A stretch of 64,000 nucleotides of DNA, from the NCBI RefSeq assembly GCF_025574465.1, contig NZ_JAOBPP010000020.1, forward strand, positions 226,390 to 290,389. Reading direction: 5' to 3'. The DNA comes from Kordiimonas aestuarii. Its GTDB lineage: Bacteria > Pseudomonadota > Alphaproteobacteria > Sphingomonadales > Kordiimonadaceae. The translations under genes and the position numbers were made by a program. This document shows positions 41,906 to 50,956 of the stretch, piece by piece. Position 1 is the first letter of the stretch. Every line of letters starts with the position of its first letter. The notes beneath the pieces were generated by a model. That model was not told the DNA's origin, made no database searches, and saw only the letters and a list, made by a program, of their open reading frames with translations.

Positions 41906-44176
41906 ATGACACACTCTGCAAATCTGGGGTTCCCGCGCATTGGTGCGGACCGAGAGCTCAAGCGCGTGCTTGAGGCTTACTGGGCAGGCAAAATAGACCA
42001 GGCAGGCCTTGCGGCCACCGGCAGGGAACTGCGCGCCACACACTGGTACCGTCAGCAGCAAGCGGGGCTTGATATCATTCCGAGCGGGGATTTTTCGTTT
42101 TACGACCAGATGCTGGATATGATCATGACGCTGGGCGCGACGCCAACGCGGTACCGGCACGCGGAGCTGGCATCACCACTTGATACCTATTTTGCCATGG
42201 CGCGGGGTACCGGGGAACTGCCCGCGATGGAGATGACCAAATGGTTTGACACCAACTATCACTACATCGTGCCCGAATTGTCGCCAGACCTCGCCCTGGA
42301 CGGGGAAGATAGACGCCTGATCAGCCAATATGCCGAGGCCAAGGCGCTGGGTATTGACACCCGCCCGGTTATCATTGGCCCGGTCACATTCCTGCGGCTT
42401 GCCAAAGTCAAGGCGGGAGACAAGGTGGCCCTTGACTATCTTGATGACTTTCTGCCGGTGTATGCGGAAATTCTTTCCGCCCTCGGGGTCGCGGGCGCTG
42501 ACTGGGTTCAGGTTGACGAACCAGTCCTGTGCCTTGACCTTGAGCCGGAGTGGCTGAGTGCCGTTGTGCGGGCATATGGTTATCTTGCCCCCACTGCGCC
42601 CAAGCTGATGCTGGCGACCTATTTTGGCAGCGCGGCAGACAAATTCTCACGGCTGTTGCCGCTGCCTGTCGCGGGCCTGCATGTTGACCTTGTGCGCGCC
42701 CCCGAACAGCTTGACCATCTTCTGCCGCATTGGCCGGACGACAAGGTACTGTCCCTGGGACTTGTCGATGGACGGAACGTCTGGCGCAACGACTTGAGCG
42801 CCTCCCTTGCGTTGGCGCAAAATGCAGCAACCAGCGTCGGGCGGGATCGCCTGCAGGTGGCGCCCAGCTGTTCGCTTCTTCATGTGCCGGTTGACCTTGA
42901 GGGGGAGACGGCGCTGGACGTGGAAGTCGCGTCATGGCTTGCATTTGCTGTCCAGAAACTGGACGAACTTGTGGTGCTTGCGGGTGCCCTGAATGAAGGG
43001 CGGGAAGCCTTTGCCCCGGCCTTTCACGACAGTGACGACGCCGCCGCTGAACGCCGCATTTCACCCCGGGTGCATAATCCTGCCGTGGCCAGCCGCATTG
43101 CAGCCGCAGGGCAACTGCCCGCACGTCCCGCACGCGATGTGCGCGCCTTCAAACAGCAGGAACGCCTGAAGCTGGTGTCTTTCCCGACGACGACAATCGG
43201 GTCGTTTCCGCAGACGGACGCGGTCAGGCAGGCTCGGGCCACCTTCCGCAAAGGGGCGCTGAGCGCTGCTCAATATGATGAATTCCTCAAAAGCGAGACC
43301 GAAAAGGCCATTCGCTTTCAGGAAGCGGCGGGACTTGACGTGCTGGTGCATGGCGAGTTCGAGCGCAATGACATGGTGGAATATTTTGGCGAGCTGCTGG
43401 ACGGTTTCCTGTTTACTAAAAAGGCGTGGGTCCAGTCCTATGGCTCCCGCTGTGTCAAGCCCCCCATCATCTTTGGTGACGTGGCTCGCCCGGAACCGAT
43501 GACGGTAAAATGGTCGTCTTTTGCGCAGTCCCTGACCGACAAGCCGGTGAAGGGCATGCTGACCGGGCCTGTAACAATTTTGCAGTGGTCGTTTGCCCGC
43601 GATGACCAACCGCGGTCTGTTACCTGCCGGCAGATAGCCTGTGCCATCTACGACGAGGTCCGCGATCTTGAAGCCGCAGGGATTGCTATCGTACAGATTG
43701 ATGAGCCCGCACTCAGGGAAGGCTTACCGCTCAGGCGGTCTGACTGGCAGGGCTATCTTGAGTGGGCTGTTGACTGCTTCCGGTTTTCTGCCAGTGCGGC
43801 GTCAGCCACGACCCAGATCCACACCCATATGTGCTACGCGGAGTTCGAAGACATCCTGCCGTCTATCGCGGCGCTTGATGCGGATGTCATATCGATCGAG
43901 GCATCGCGGTCGGACATGAGTCTTTTGCATGTTTTCAGGGACTTCCACTATGCCAATGAAATTGGGCTGGGCGTCTACGATATTCACTCGCCGCGCTGTC
44001 CGACAGTATCTGAACTGCGCGAAAAAATTGCCAGTGCCACATCGGTGCTGGAGCCTGGGCAAATATGGGTGAACCCCGACTGTGGCCTGAAGACCCGGCG
44101 CTGGGAAGAAGTGAAGCCAGCACTTGAGAATATGGTAAGTGCGGCAAAATCGCTGCGAATCGAATCGATTCGTTAG
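41906..44176 (+). CDS. metE: Cobalamin-independent methionine synthase MetE
   Basis: This enzyme transfers a methyl group from 5-methyltetrahydropteroyl-triglutamate to homocysteine without B12. The 756-residue protein has the usual two-barrel plan: N-terminal half (LGFPRIGADRELKRVLEAYW) and C-terminal catalytic half with the zinc ligands in TQIHTHMCYAEF, and VNPDCGLKTRRW. ATG 41906 was chosen; longer in-frame reading extends back to 41837 but is within the riboswitch leader. Expression should be controlled by the riboswitch at 41520. Confidence 0.97.
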   Translation: MTHSANLGFPRIGADRELKRVLEAYWAGKIDQAGLAATGRELRATHWYRQQQAGLDIIPSGDFSFYDQMLDMIMTLGATPTRYRHAELASPLDTYFAMARGTGELPAMEMTKWFDTNYHYIVPELSPDLALDGEDRRLISQYAEAKALGIDTRPVIIGPVTFLRLAKVKAGDKVALDYLDDFLPVYAEILSALGVAGADWVQVDEPVLCLDLEPEWLSAVVRAYGYLAPTAPKLMLATYFGSAADKFSRLLPLPVAGLHVDLVRAPEQLDHLLPHWPDDKVLSLGLVDGRNVWRNDLSASLALAQNAATSVGRDRLQVAPSCSLLHVPVDLEGETALDVEVASWLAFAVQKLDELVVLAGALNEGREAFAPAFHDSDDAAAERRISPRVHNPAVASRIAAAGQLPARPARDVRAFKQQERLKLVSFPTTTIGSFPQTDAVRQARATFRKGALSAAQYDEFLKSETEKAIRFQEAAGLDVLVHGEFERNDMVEYFGELLDGFLFTKKAWVQSYGSRCVKPPIIFGDVARPEPMTVKWSSFAQSLTDKPVKGMLTGPVTILQWSFARDDQPRSVTCRQIACAIYDEVRDLEAAGIAIVQIDEPALREGLPLRRSDWQGYLEWAVDCFRFSASAASATTQIHTHMCYAEFEDILPSIAALDADVISIEASRSDMSLLHVFRDFHYANEIGLGVYDIHSPRCPTVSELREKIASATSVLEPGQIWVNPDCGLKTRRWEEVKPALENMVSAAKSLRIESIR

Positions 44177-44190
44177 GATTCCTAATTGGC

Positions 44191-44221
44191 AAAAAAAGAG
44201 GCCGGGACAGGTGCCCGGCCT
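44191..44221 (-). terminator. Terminator of the flgFGAH operon (also faces metE)
   Basis: The stem AGGCCGGG / CCCGGCCT is followed, on the minus strand, by a run of seven T. It lies between converging metE and flgH; on the plus strand the T run is weaker. Confidence 0.85.
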
Positions 44222-44290
44222 TTGTCAGTTGGCTTTATTTCGGTAAGTAACTTACTAGTCTCTCTCCATAGTCCTCCTTGGTTGATGTCA

Positions 44291-45073
44291 TTAGAATGGG
44301 AAGATGATGTCATACAGCTGGGTCCCATAACGAGGCTGTTGCACATCTGTAATCTGTCCCTTGCCGCCGTATGAAATACGGGCTTCGGCAATCTGTGTGT
44401 GGGAAATCGTATTGCCGCTGGAGATATCCTCCGGCCGTACGATCCCGGCGAGCAGGAGCTCACGTTTCTCAAAATTCACACGTACTTCCTGGCGGCCCTG
44501 GATCACAAGATTGCCGTTTGGCAGCACCTCGGTCACGATGGCGGCAACCGTCATATTGATCGCTTCAGAGCGGTCGACAGAGCCTGCACCGGCATAGGAC
44601 GAACCGGAATCAGCACCAATAAGCGTGCTGGACTCTACATTGGGGCGAGTGTCCTCCCCCTCTGCAGGAGCAGCACCGTGCAGGAGGCCGCGAATGCCTT
44701 GTTCATAACCTAGGAAGTTCGGCAGACCGGCACTTTCCGCCGTGGTGCGTGACCGTGCGGTCGAGTTGCCGATCTGGGCGCTGTCTGAAATGGCGATGTT
44801 GACCGTCAGGATGTCGCCGATATTGCTGGCGCGCTGATCCTTGAAGAAAGCACGGGCGCCTGTCCGCCACAGCGAGTTCGGCTGGTATTTGTCCGGTGTG
44901 TTGCTGGGCATGGGCAGGCTGATCGACCGTTGGGCTACCGGGGCCTTGATGTCCTTGATCGGGGTCAGGTCCGGCTCCTTGCCGATGTTGCTGATCCGGT
45001 CCGCGGCACCGCACGCAGCAAGCGATGTCAGCGCGGCAAGGAGGAATGTCTTCTGTGCAAATTGTTTCAACAT
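44291..45073 (-). CDS. flgH: Flagellar L-ring lipoprotein FlgH
   Basis: This is the outer-membrane ring subunit of the basal body. The 260-residue precursor has a lipobox LTSLAAC (about residue 21). Family blocks: SLWRTGARAFFKDQRASNIGDILTV (shortened here), then the AGAGSVDRSEAINMTVAAIV and NGNLVIQGRQEV blocks, ending YGTQLYDIIFPF. It is the last gene in flgF-flgG-flgA-flgH. The stop is 70 bases before the terminator at 44191. Confidence 0.96.
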   Translation of the reverse strand: MLKQFAQKTFLLAALTSLAACGAADRISNIGKEPDLTPIKDIKAPVAQRSISLPMPSNTPDKYQPNSLWRTGARAFFKDQRASNIGDILTVNIAISDSAQIGNSTARSRTTAESAGLPNFLGYEQGIRGLLHGAAPAEGEDTRPNVESSTLIGADSGSSYAGAGSVDRSEAINMTVAAIVTEVLPNGNLVIQGRQEVRVNFEKRELLLAGIVRPEDISSGNTISHTQIAEARISYGGKGQITDVQQPRYGTQLYDIIFPF

Positions 45074-45084
45074 GGTTGCCTCCT

Positions 45085-46053
45085 TTACATCGCGGCAAGC
45101 GTTAAGCTGTTGCTGGTGACGGCGACCTGGCCGGGGCTGATCACCCTCGCGTCAACTGTTTGTTTGGATTTTGTGTTCATCACGCGGATCATGTCGCCGT
45201 TTCCGCCGGCTTCGAGCGCACGGCCCGACGCGCTAAGCGACAACGACCCAACCTGAAGCACCATGGTGACCACGCTACCTTTCTCGACCACGACGGGCGG
45301 CGCCACATCGCTGGTGAAGAGGGCGCGGCCTGGCTGCAGGGTCCGCTTTACCGTCTGGCCCAACAGCTCGTTGCTGGACAAAATCACGCGAGAGTTGATC
45401 TGGCGCACCGGCATTTTGGTCCACTCGATATCACCCTGGCTGATAACCTCACCAGGGGTGAGCATACGTGCAAGTGTTGGTACCATGCGGACTTCCTGCA
45501 CACGGCCTGAGATGGTCAGGCGTTGCGGCTGGTTGGTTCCGGTCGGCAGCAATGCAGTGGCGGTAAACCGGTCTTGACGGCTGTTCAGCTCAAAGTTTTC
45601 CAGTTCTATGTCGTTTACGGTTGCGTCGGCAGGCAGGTAAAGTCCGCTGCGGCGGCCATAGACCTGAATTTCCACCGTGCCAGTGAGGCCCTGCGCCTGT
45701 GCTTCTCTGAGGGCGATATCACCAAGGTCGTCAAGCGTGAAGGCGTTGCCTTCGCGATAAACACTTACCCGCTTGAGATAGGTTGGTCGCTCCCAATCGA
45801 TGTTATATTGCTCGGCGATACGCTCAAGCTCATATGAACTGAGTTGTTTGCTGTCACCGGGCGCAGGGGCTTCGAGCACGATGGTTTCGGCGTCGGCACC
45901 AAGGTCGGTAAACAGGTCGCCAAGCTTGATAACTGGGTCGATCACAGAAAGTTGCTCGCGCAGGTCTGCGGCAATTGCTGCCGGGGTGGTTGCCCCGGCC
46001 AGCAGGGCAGCAATCAGGATGTGCCTATATGTTTTACCTGTGGTCTGCATCAT
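45085..46053 (-). CDS. flgA: Flagellar P-ring assembly chaperone FlgA
   Basis: This is a 322-residue periplasmic chaperone that helps FlgI form the P-ring. The signal peptide ends near TTPAAIA. The C-terminal SAF and FlgA domains include LTPGEVISQGDIEWTKMP, LGQTVKRTLQPGRALFTSDV and a beta-rich end (VVTMVLQVGSLSLSASGRAL). At 322 residues it is longer than the enterobacterial 220-residue form; extra N-terminal domain as in other alphaproteobacteria. Two tandem ATGs (46053, 46050) are possible. Confidence 0.93.
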   Translation of the reverse strand: MMQTTGKTYRHILIAALLAGATTPAAIAADLREQLSVIDPVIKLGDLFTDLGADAETIVLEAPAPGDSKQLSSYELERIAEQYNIDWERPTYLKRVSVYREGNAFTLDDLGDIALREAQAQGLTGTVEIQVYGRRSGLYLPADATVNDIELENFELNSRQDRFTATALLPTGTNQPQRLTISGRVQEVRMVPTLARMLTPGEVISQGDIEWTKMPVRQINSRVILSSNELLGQTVKRTLQPGRALFTSDVAPPVVVEKGSVVTMVLQVGSLSLSASGRALEAGGNGDMIRVMNTKSKQTVDARVISPGQVAVTSNSLTLAAM

Positions 46054-46062
46054 GCCCTCCTA

Positions 46063-46848
46063 TTAGCGCAGGTTATTAGCGGCTTGGAGCATCTCATCCG
46101 AGGTCTGGATAACTTTGGAATTGAGCTCATAAGCCCGCTGCGCGGAGATCATGGATGTGATTTCACCCACCGCGTTTACGTTGGATTGCTCAAGGTACCC
46201 TTGCACAATCTTGCCAAAACCGGGCAGGCCCGCCTGACTGACGTTCGGGGCACCCGAAGCCTGGCTTTCGAGGTACAAGTTCCCGCCCACGGCCTCAAGC
46301 CCCACTTCGTTCGGGAAGGTCACGAGGTCAAAGGTACCGATCACAGCCGGGTTGGTCTGGCCGTCCTGCTTGACGGCAACCTCGCCCTGTTCGTTGATCG
46401 ACACGTCAATGGCATCCTGCGGGATGTTGATGACCGGCTGAACCGGATACCCTTCAGGGGTCACGAGGCGGCCGTCCTGGTCAACCTGGAATGAACCGGC
46501 GCGGGTGTACGCAGACTGACCATCTGGCAACTGGATGTGGAAAAAACCACGTCCGTTGATGGCGACATCATATTCGTTGCCGGTGTTCGAGAGGCTACCC
46601 TGGTCCGTGATGCGGTAAACACCAGCGGCACGGACACCCACACCCACCTGAATCCCACTCGGGACCGTGGTGCCAGCGTCGGACGAGTTGGCCCCTACGC
46701 GTTCGATATTCTGATAAAGAAGGTCCTGGAACTCCGCCCGTTGGCGTTTAAAGCCAGTTGTGTTCATGTTGGCGATGTTGTTCGAGATAACCTCGATATT
46801 GAGTTGCTGTGCGAGCATGCCGGTCGCTGCGGTGCTAAGTGCTTTCAT
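46063..46848 (-). CDS. flgG: Distal rod protein FlgG
   Basis: This is the distal rod subunit, 261 residues, the usual length. The N-terminal helix MKALSTAATGMLAQQLNIEV with the ISNNIANMNTTGFKRQRAEF block and the C-terminal SNVNAVGEITSMISAQRAYE block are the FlgG signatures. It is secreted by the flagellar type III apparatus without a cleaved signal. It lies between flgF and flgA. Confidence 0.97.
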   Translation of the reverse strand: MKALSTAATGMLAQQLNIEVISNNIANMNTTGFKRQRAEFQDLLYQNIERVGANSSDAGTTVPSGIQVGVGVRAAGVYRITDQGSLSNTGNEYDVAINGRGFFHIQLPDGQSAYTRAGSFQVDQDGRLVTPEGYPVQPVINIPQDAIDVSINEQGEVAVKQDGQTNPAVIGTFDLVTFPNEVGLEAVGGNLYLESQASGAPNVSQAGLPGFGKIVQGYLEQSNVNAVGEITSMISAQRAYELNSKVIQTSDEMLQAANNLR

Positions 46849-46901
46849 CGTCTGATCCTTTCCTCAGTTACCCTTCAGGAATTACCTTTAGGGACGGCCG
46901 G

Positions 46902-47648
46902 TTATTGCACGCGGGCAAGCCGGTCGAGGGAGTCCTTGCGCATATCTTCGTAGCCGGATGAGTTTTTGGAGGCGCGCTCATAGGCCCGCATCACATCAAT
47001 CATTTCGACCATGGATTCGATGGCGTTCACATTCGAGCCCTCAAAAGCTTTGGGGCGGAGCGAAACGTCCGTCATGTTCTCGGGTGGCTCAGGCGCCTGA
47101 CCGGTCTCGTAAAGCGAGGAACCACGGCGTTTCATGTCTTGCTCATTGGCAAATGAAACGAGGCCAAGTTTGCCCTTTTCTCCGTTATTGGTGGAGATGG
47201 TGCCGTCCGTTGCGATATGGATATCGACATCTTCTTCATCGAACTGGATGGTCTGCCCGTTGTTATCCAGCACTTTTTCGCCGGACAAGAGGGACAGTTC
47301 GCTATCCTTGTCGACCATCATGCGGCCGTTGCGGGTATATACCGTCTGCCCGTCACTTGCGGTAACGGTAAGGTATCCGCGACCTTTGATGAAGACATCA
47401 AGCGGATTATTGGATGAAATCATGTTGCCTGTGTCTGTATTACGGGTCACACCCGCATCCATGACATAAGCGATCTTGCCACCGGTGGTGGCTGCGGCAC
47501 CCGGCGCATCCATAAGATGCTGGCGGAAAACCACGCGTTCTTTATTGAAAGCCGTTGTCGACATGTTTGCAATATTGTGTGCAACCACGTCCATGCGCCG
47601 CTTCAGTGCGCTTCTATGTGCCAACCCGACAAAAAGTGCGGTATCCAT
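46902..47648 (-). CDS. flgF: Proximal rod protein FlgF
   Basis: This is a rod subunit of 248 residues. Its opening (MDTALFVGLAHRSALKRRMD, followed by VVAHNIANMSTTAFNKER) and its end (EGSNVNAIESMVEMIDVMRA) identify it as FlgF rather than FlgG. It is the first gene of the operon, with a sigma-54 promoter at 47709. The gap of 330 bases before the divergent fliL holds both promoters. Confidence 0.95.
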   Translation of the reverse strand: MDTALFVGLAHRSALKRRMDVVAHNIANMSTTAFNKERVVFRQHLMDAPGAAATTGGKIAYVMDAGVTRNTDTGNMISSNNPLDVFIKGRGYLTVTASDGQTVYTRNGRMMVDKDSELSLLSGEKVLDNNGQTIQFDEEDVDIHIATDGTISTNNGEKGKLGLVSFANEQDMKRRGSSLYETGQAPEPPENMTDVSLRPKAFEGSNVNAIESMVEMIDVMRAYERASKNSSGYEDMRKDSLDRLARVQ

Positions 47649-47708
47649 TGTTTTTCTCCTGCTTGTGCAGATGCTGCGTTTTCGCAGTTATGGTTTGCTC
47701 AGATAAAA

Positions 47709-47723
47709 GCATGAAGCGTGCCA
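47709..47723 (-). promoter_or_regulatory. Sigma-54-like promoter of flgF operon
   Basis: The minus strand reads TGGCACGCTTCATGC: a perfect -24 element and a -12 element with one mismatch (ATGC for TTGC), 61 bases before flgF. Confidence 0.75.
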
Positions 47724-47874
47724 GTTTTTTATCTGTTTAAAAACAATGAGTTGTGTTCCTCTTCTCGTGAAGGGGGAAGAATTACCGGGTGTTTTACCGT
47801 CCCTTTTTTGCCGACCTGGGTAAGATTAGCCTCATTTTGCGTGCGTGATTTCTTTACGCCGGTTTCACGGCTTG

Positions 47875-47889
47875 TTAACTATGTATAAA
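47875..47889 (+). promoter_or_regulatory. CtrA-like box upstream of fliL
   Basis: The sequence TTAACTATGTATAAA is TTAA-N7-TAAA, one change from the CtrA consensus TTAA-N7-TTAA. It lies 90 bases before fliL, which is CtrA-controlled in Caulobacter. It is a single short match, so it could be chance. Confidence 0.45.
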
Positions 47890-47978
47890 TAAAGATAAAG
47901 TTGATGCCGTAATATAGTACGGCAGGTTGCGCGCAGGCAGCAGGCAACCATCAGGCAAAAAAGGATCGTGGAAGTTTC

Positions 47979-48545
47979 ATGGCCGACAATATGGATGACA
48001 CCCTCGGGGAAGCAGAGCTTGTCGAAGGGCTCGAACGTAAGAAGGTAAGCGGCAAAAAAGTCGTCATTGGTGTGGGCGCTCTCCTGATCGGGGCGGCAGC
48101 CATCTTTGGGGTGATGTCCTTTATGGGGGGCGGTGAAGACCACGCTGAAGAAGACCAGATGGAACAGATGGCGCAGGCGGCCGCCGCCAAGCGCGAACAG
48201 GTCCAGCTTGAGGAAGATGCGCCGACCGAAAAGCTCAAGACGCTGTTTTATGAAATTCCGGCGCAGCAATACAACCTGAATACGGGCGGGCAGGGGGCCA
48301 GCTTCCTGCGGGTACAAATCCAGCTTGAGGTGGACCGCGAAAGCTATAAATCGGATCTCGACGCCAAGCTGCCGCGTATTCTGGATGAGTTTAACGTCTA
48401 TATGCGGGAGTTGAGGCCCGAGGACCTTGATGGTGCTGCAGGGATCTTCCGTCTTAAGGAAGAACTGTTGATGCGCATCAACCAGGCGGTGGCACCCACC
48501 CGCGTGAAGGACGTATTGTTCCAGGAATTTCTGGTTCAAGGTTAA
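47979..48545 (+). CDS. fliL: Flagellar basal body-associated protein FliL
   Basis: This is a 188-residue inner-membrane protein: a cytosolic N-terminus (1-28), one TM helix (VVIGVGALLIGAAAIFGVM), an acidic linker, and a periplasmic stomatin-like domain ending QEFLVQG. It supports the stator around the motor. ATG 47979 has GTGGAAG a few bases upstream. It is the first gene of the plus-strand motor operon, followed by fliM. Confidence 0.93.
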   Translation: MADNMDDTLGEAELVEGLERKKVSGKKVVIGVGALLIGAAAIFGVMSFMGGGEDHAEEDQMEQMAQAAAAKREQVQLEEDAPTEKLKTLFYEIPAQQYNLNTGGQGASFLRVQIQLEVDRESYKSDLDAKLPRILDEFNVYMRELRPEDLDGAAGIFRLKEELLMRINQAVAPTRVKDVLFQEFLVQG

Positions 48546-48572
48546 TCTGACTGCTCGAGCTCGTGAGAAAAC

Positions 48573-49712
48573 ATGGCAGACGAAGAAGAAATTGATGACG
48601 AAGCTGTAGCCGCGGAATGGGAAGCCATGGCCGGTGGTGGTGGTGACGATGATGACGACACCGACCAGGATGCGATGGCGGCCGAATGGGAAGCCATGGC
48701 GGGCGGTGAGGAAGAGGAAGACAACGGCGGACCTTCGCCGGGTCGTGTGCTCGACCAGGACGAGATTGACAGCCTGCTGGGTTTCGATGGTGACGGTGAC
48801 GCGGGTGAGATGACAGGCATTCACGCGCTGATCAACAGCGCACTGGTGTCCTATGAACGCCTGCCCATGCTCGATATCATTTTCGACCGCATGGTGCGCA
48901 TGATGTCCACGAGCCTCAGGAATTTTACGTCGGATAATATCGAGGTATCGCTCGACAATATCACCTCGGTGCGCTTCGGCGACTATTTGAACTCGATCCC
49001 GCTGCCAGCCATGCTGGCGGTCTTCCGCGCCGAGGAGTGGGACAACTACGGCCTGATGACGATCGACAGCAGTCTGATCTATTCGATCGTGGACGTGCTC
49101 TTGGGCGGCAGGCGAGGCACCGCCGCGATGCGGATTGAAGGCCGGCCCTATACGACCATTGAGCAGACGCTGGTGGAGCGGATGATCTCGGTCGTGCTGA
49201 AGGATATGTGTGGTGCGTTTGAGCCGTTGAGCCCGGTAAACTTCACCTTTGACCGGCTTGAGACAAACCCGCGTTTTGCGACTATTGCGCGGCCCCCCAA
49301 CGCCGCGATCCTGATCAAGCTTCGGGTTGACATGGAAGACCGGGGTGGCCGTCTGGAGGTCTTGTTCCCGTATGCGACACTTGAGCCTGTGCGCGAATTG
49401 CTGCTGCAGCGCTTCATGGGCGAAAAATTCGGCCGTGACAGCATATGGGAAACCCACCTGGCGACCGAACTTTGGCGCGCCGACGTAGACCTGCATGCCA
49501 TCATGGATGAAACGACCATGTCACTGCGGGACGTAATGAACCTGCAGGTTGGCCAGACCATCATGTTTAACAAGACACCCAATGACGAAGTTGTGTTAAA
49601 ATGTGGTGATGTCCCAATGGTCAGCGGTGCTATTGGCCGGGCTGGTCAACATGTGGCGGTGCAGGTGCGGCAGACTGCCGAGCGGCTCTCGCACGGTGAA
49701 GACAATCAATAG
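48573..49712 (+). CDS. fliM: Flagellar motor switch protein FliM with duplicated N-terminal acidic segment
   Basis: FliM forms the C-ring and binds CheY-P at its N-terminus. The 379-residue protein has the CheY-binding motif LDQDEIDSLLGF (about 60-71), but it is pushed inward by an acidic extension. In that extension AAEWEAMAGG occurs twice (about 13-22 and 36-45), separated by an aspartate run. The middle CheC-like domain (HALINSALVSYERLPMLDII) and C-terminal SpoA-like domain (VGQTIMFNKTPNDEVVLKCG) are normal. Confidence 0.95.
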   Translation: MADEEEIDDEAVAAEWEAMAGGGGDDDDDTDQDAMAAEWEAMAGGEEEEDNGGPSPGRVLDQDEIDSLLGFDGDGDAGEMTGIHALINSALVSYERLPMLDIIFDRMVRMMSTSLRNFTSDNIEVSLDNITSVRFGDYLNSIPLPAMLAVFRAEEWDNYGLMTIDSSLIYSIVDVLLGGRRGTAAMRIEGRPYTTIEQTLVERMISVVLKDMCGAFEPLSPVNFTFDRLETNPRFATIARPPNAAILIKLRVDMEDRGGRLEVLFPYATLEPVRELLLQRFMGEKFGRDSIWETHLATELWRADVDLHAIMDETTMSLRDVMNLQVGQTIMFNKTPNDEVVLKCGDVPMVSGAIGRAGQHVAVQVRQTAERLSHGEDNQ

Positions 49713-49721
49713 GGCGATGTG

Positions 49722-50144
49722 ATGGATCTGGTCTCGGAAATGATTGTGGATGGTATACTGGCGGTGCTGCTGGTGTCGGCGATCACTGTCTCGATCATTG
49801 TATACCGGCGGCTTGGCACCATTCGGCAAGGCCAGGCCCAGTTGAGGGAACTGGTGGATGATCTGAACCGAGCGGTCCAGAATGCCCAAAACAGTGTGGC
49901 CGGGCTTAAAAAATCCGCCGTCGAGATTGAGGAAGTGCTCCAGGTTCGTGTGCAAAAAGCTAGCGCGTTGGCCGATGAACTGGGCATGATCACTGAAGCT
50001 GGCAATAATCTTGCAGACAGAATTGAGCGTGGTTTGACCGGCGCGGGTAGCGGCGGTCGGGCAGAAGCTGCGGCACCCAAGGGCGAAAAAGCCAGCAGCA
50101 AACAACAACAGGAAATTCTCGCGGCGCTCAGAGAAGCCCGCTAG
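49722..50144 (+). CDS. DUF6468-type single-pass membrane protein
   Basis: This is a 140-residue protein: one N-terminal TM helix (ILAVLLVSAITVSIIVYRRL), then a helical, Gln/Ala/Asp-rich region (about 35-105) and a short charged tail (LAALREAR). This plan and position after fliM match the DUF6468 family seen in alphaproteobacterial motility operons. The function is unknown. ATG 49722 has AGGG seven bases upstream; a GTG at 49719 is possible. Confidence 0.75.
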   Translation: MDLVSEMIVDGILAVLLVSAITVSIIVYRRLGTIRQGQAQLRELVDDLNRAVQNAQNSVAGLKKSAVEIEEVLQVRVQKASALADELGMITEAGNNLADRIERGLTGAGSGGRAEAAAPKGEKASSKQQQEILAALREAR

Positions 50145-50197
50145 CGTGGATGGTGGGATAGAGGCGTGAAACGCAAAATGTGTAAAGGACGGTTGAA

Positions 50198-50872
50198 ATG
50201 AGTGGCGCGGTCATGAGCAGGGTTCGCATCTTCCCAATGCTGATACTCGTGGCGTTTGTTGCGCTCGGTATCAGGGGGATCAACCTCTATACCGGCTTCA
50301 ACCTGCTTGCGCAGCCCGCAAGCGCGCAGGAACAACAGGGTGGTGATACGTCTGGCGATACGGCCGCACCCGCACCCATGACGGATGCGGAAGCGCAGCG
50401 CAAGGCAAGTGCCGCGAAGGGACAGCCGCTTGTTGTGGGCTTGCCGAGCAATGAAGAAATGGAGCTGATTACCCAGCTTCGCGAACGGCGGCAGGAACTG
50501 GAGGCACGGGAGACAAAACTCGACCTTCAGGAGCAACTGCTGGCAAGCACCGAAAAGCGCATCAATGATAAAATCGCCCAGCTTCAAGTACTTGAGACGC
50601 GAATTAAAGAGCATTTACGTATTTTTGAGCAAGCGGAAGATGAGAAGCTTGCCAGCATCGTGAAGGTTTACGAAACGATGAAACCAAAAGACGCCGCACC
50701 GAGATTTGAAGCGCTCGCCTTGCAGACGCAGATTGATCTGGTGACCCGGATGAAGCCGTCCAAGGTTGCGGCGCTGATGGGTGAGATGACACCGTCTAAG
50801 GCGTCGGTGCTGACAACTGAGCTTGCAACGTTGGCGCAACCGCCGAGCGTTCAGGAACTGGATTCACAGTAA
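50198..50872 (+). CDS. motE: MotE-type flagellar chaperone
   Basis: This is a 224-residue protein with a signal-anchor (RIFPMLILVAFVALG), a long coiled coil (about 90-150) and a C-terminal MgtE-N-like fold (KPKDAAPRFEALALQTQIDL; LVTRMKPSKVAALMGEMTPS). MotE proteins act as periplasmic chaperones for the stator component MotC in rhizobia. No motC-like gene is next to it, but two MotB-like genes lie downstream. Confidence 0.82.
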   Translation: MSGAVMSRVRIFPMLILVAFVALGIRGINLYTGFNLLAQPASAQEQQGGDTSGDTAAPAPMTDAEAQRKASAAKGQPLVVGLPSNEEMELITQLRERRQELEARETKLDLQEQLLASTEKRINDKIAQLQVLETRIKEHLRIFEQAEDEKLASIVKVYETMKPKDAAPRFEALALQTQIDLVTRMKPSKVAALMGEMTPSKASVLTTELATLAQPPSVQELDSQ

Positions 50873-50956
50873 TATCTATTATGGCGCTCATATCTATTAT
50901 GAGGATCGGGCGTCAAACAATTTAAGAGTACCTTTGGGGGCAGAGGAGTAGCGGGA

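Noticed and set aside
47865..49496. 543-codon minus-strand frame across fliL and fliM
   Set aside because: It is antisense to two certain flagellar genes and is His/Arg-rich.
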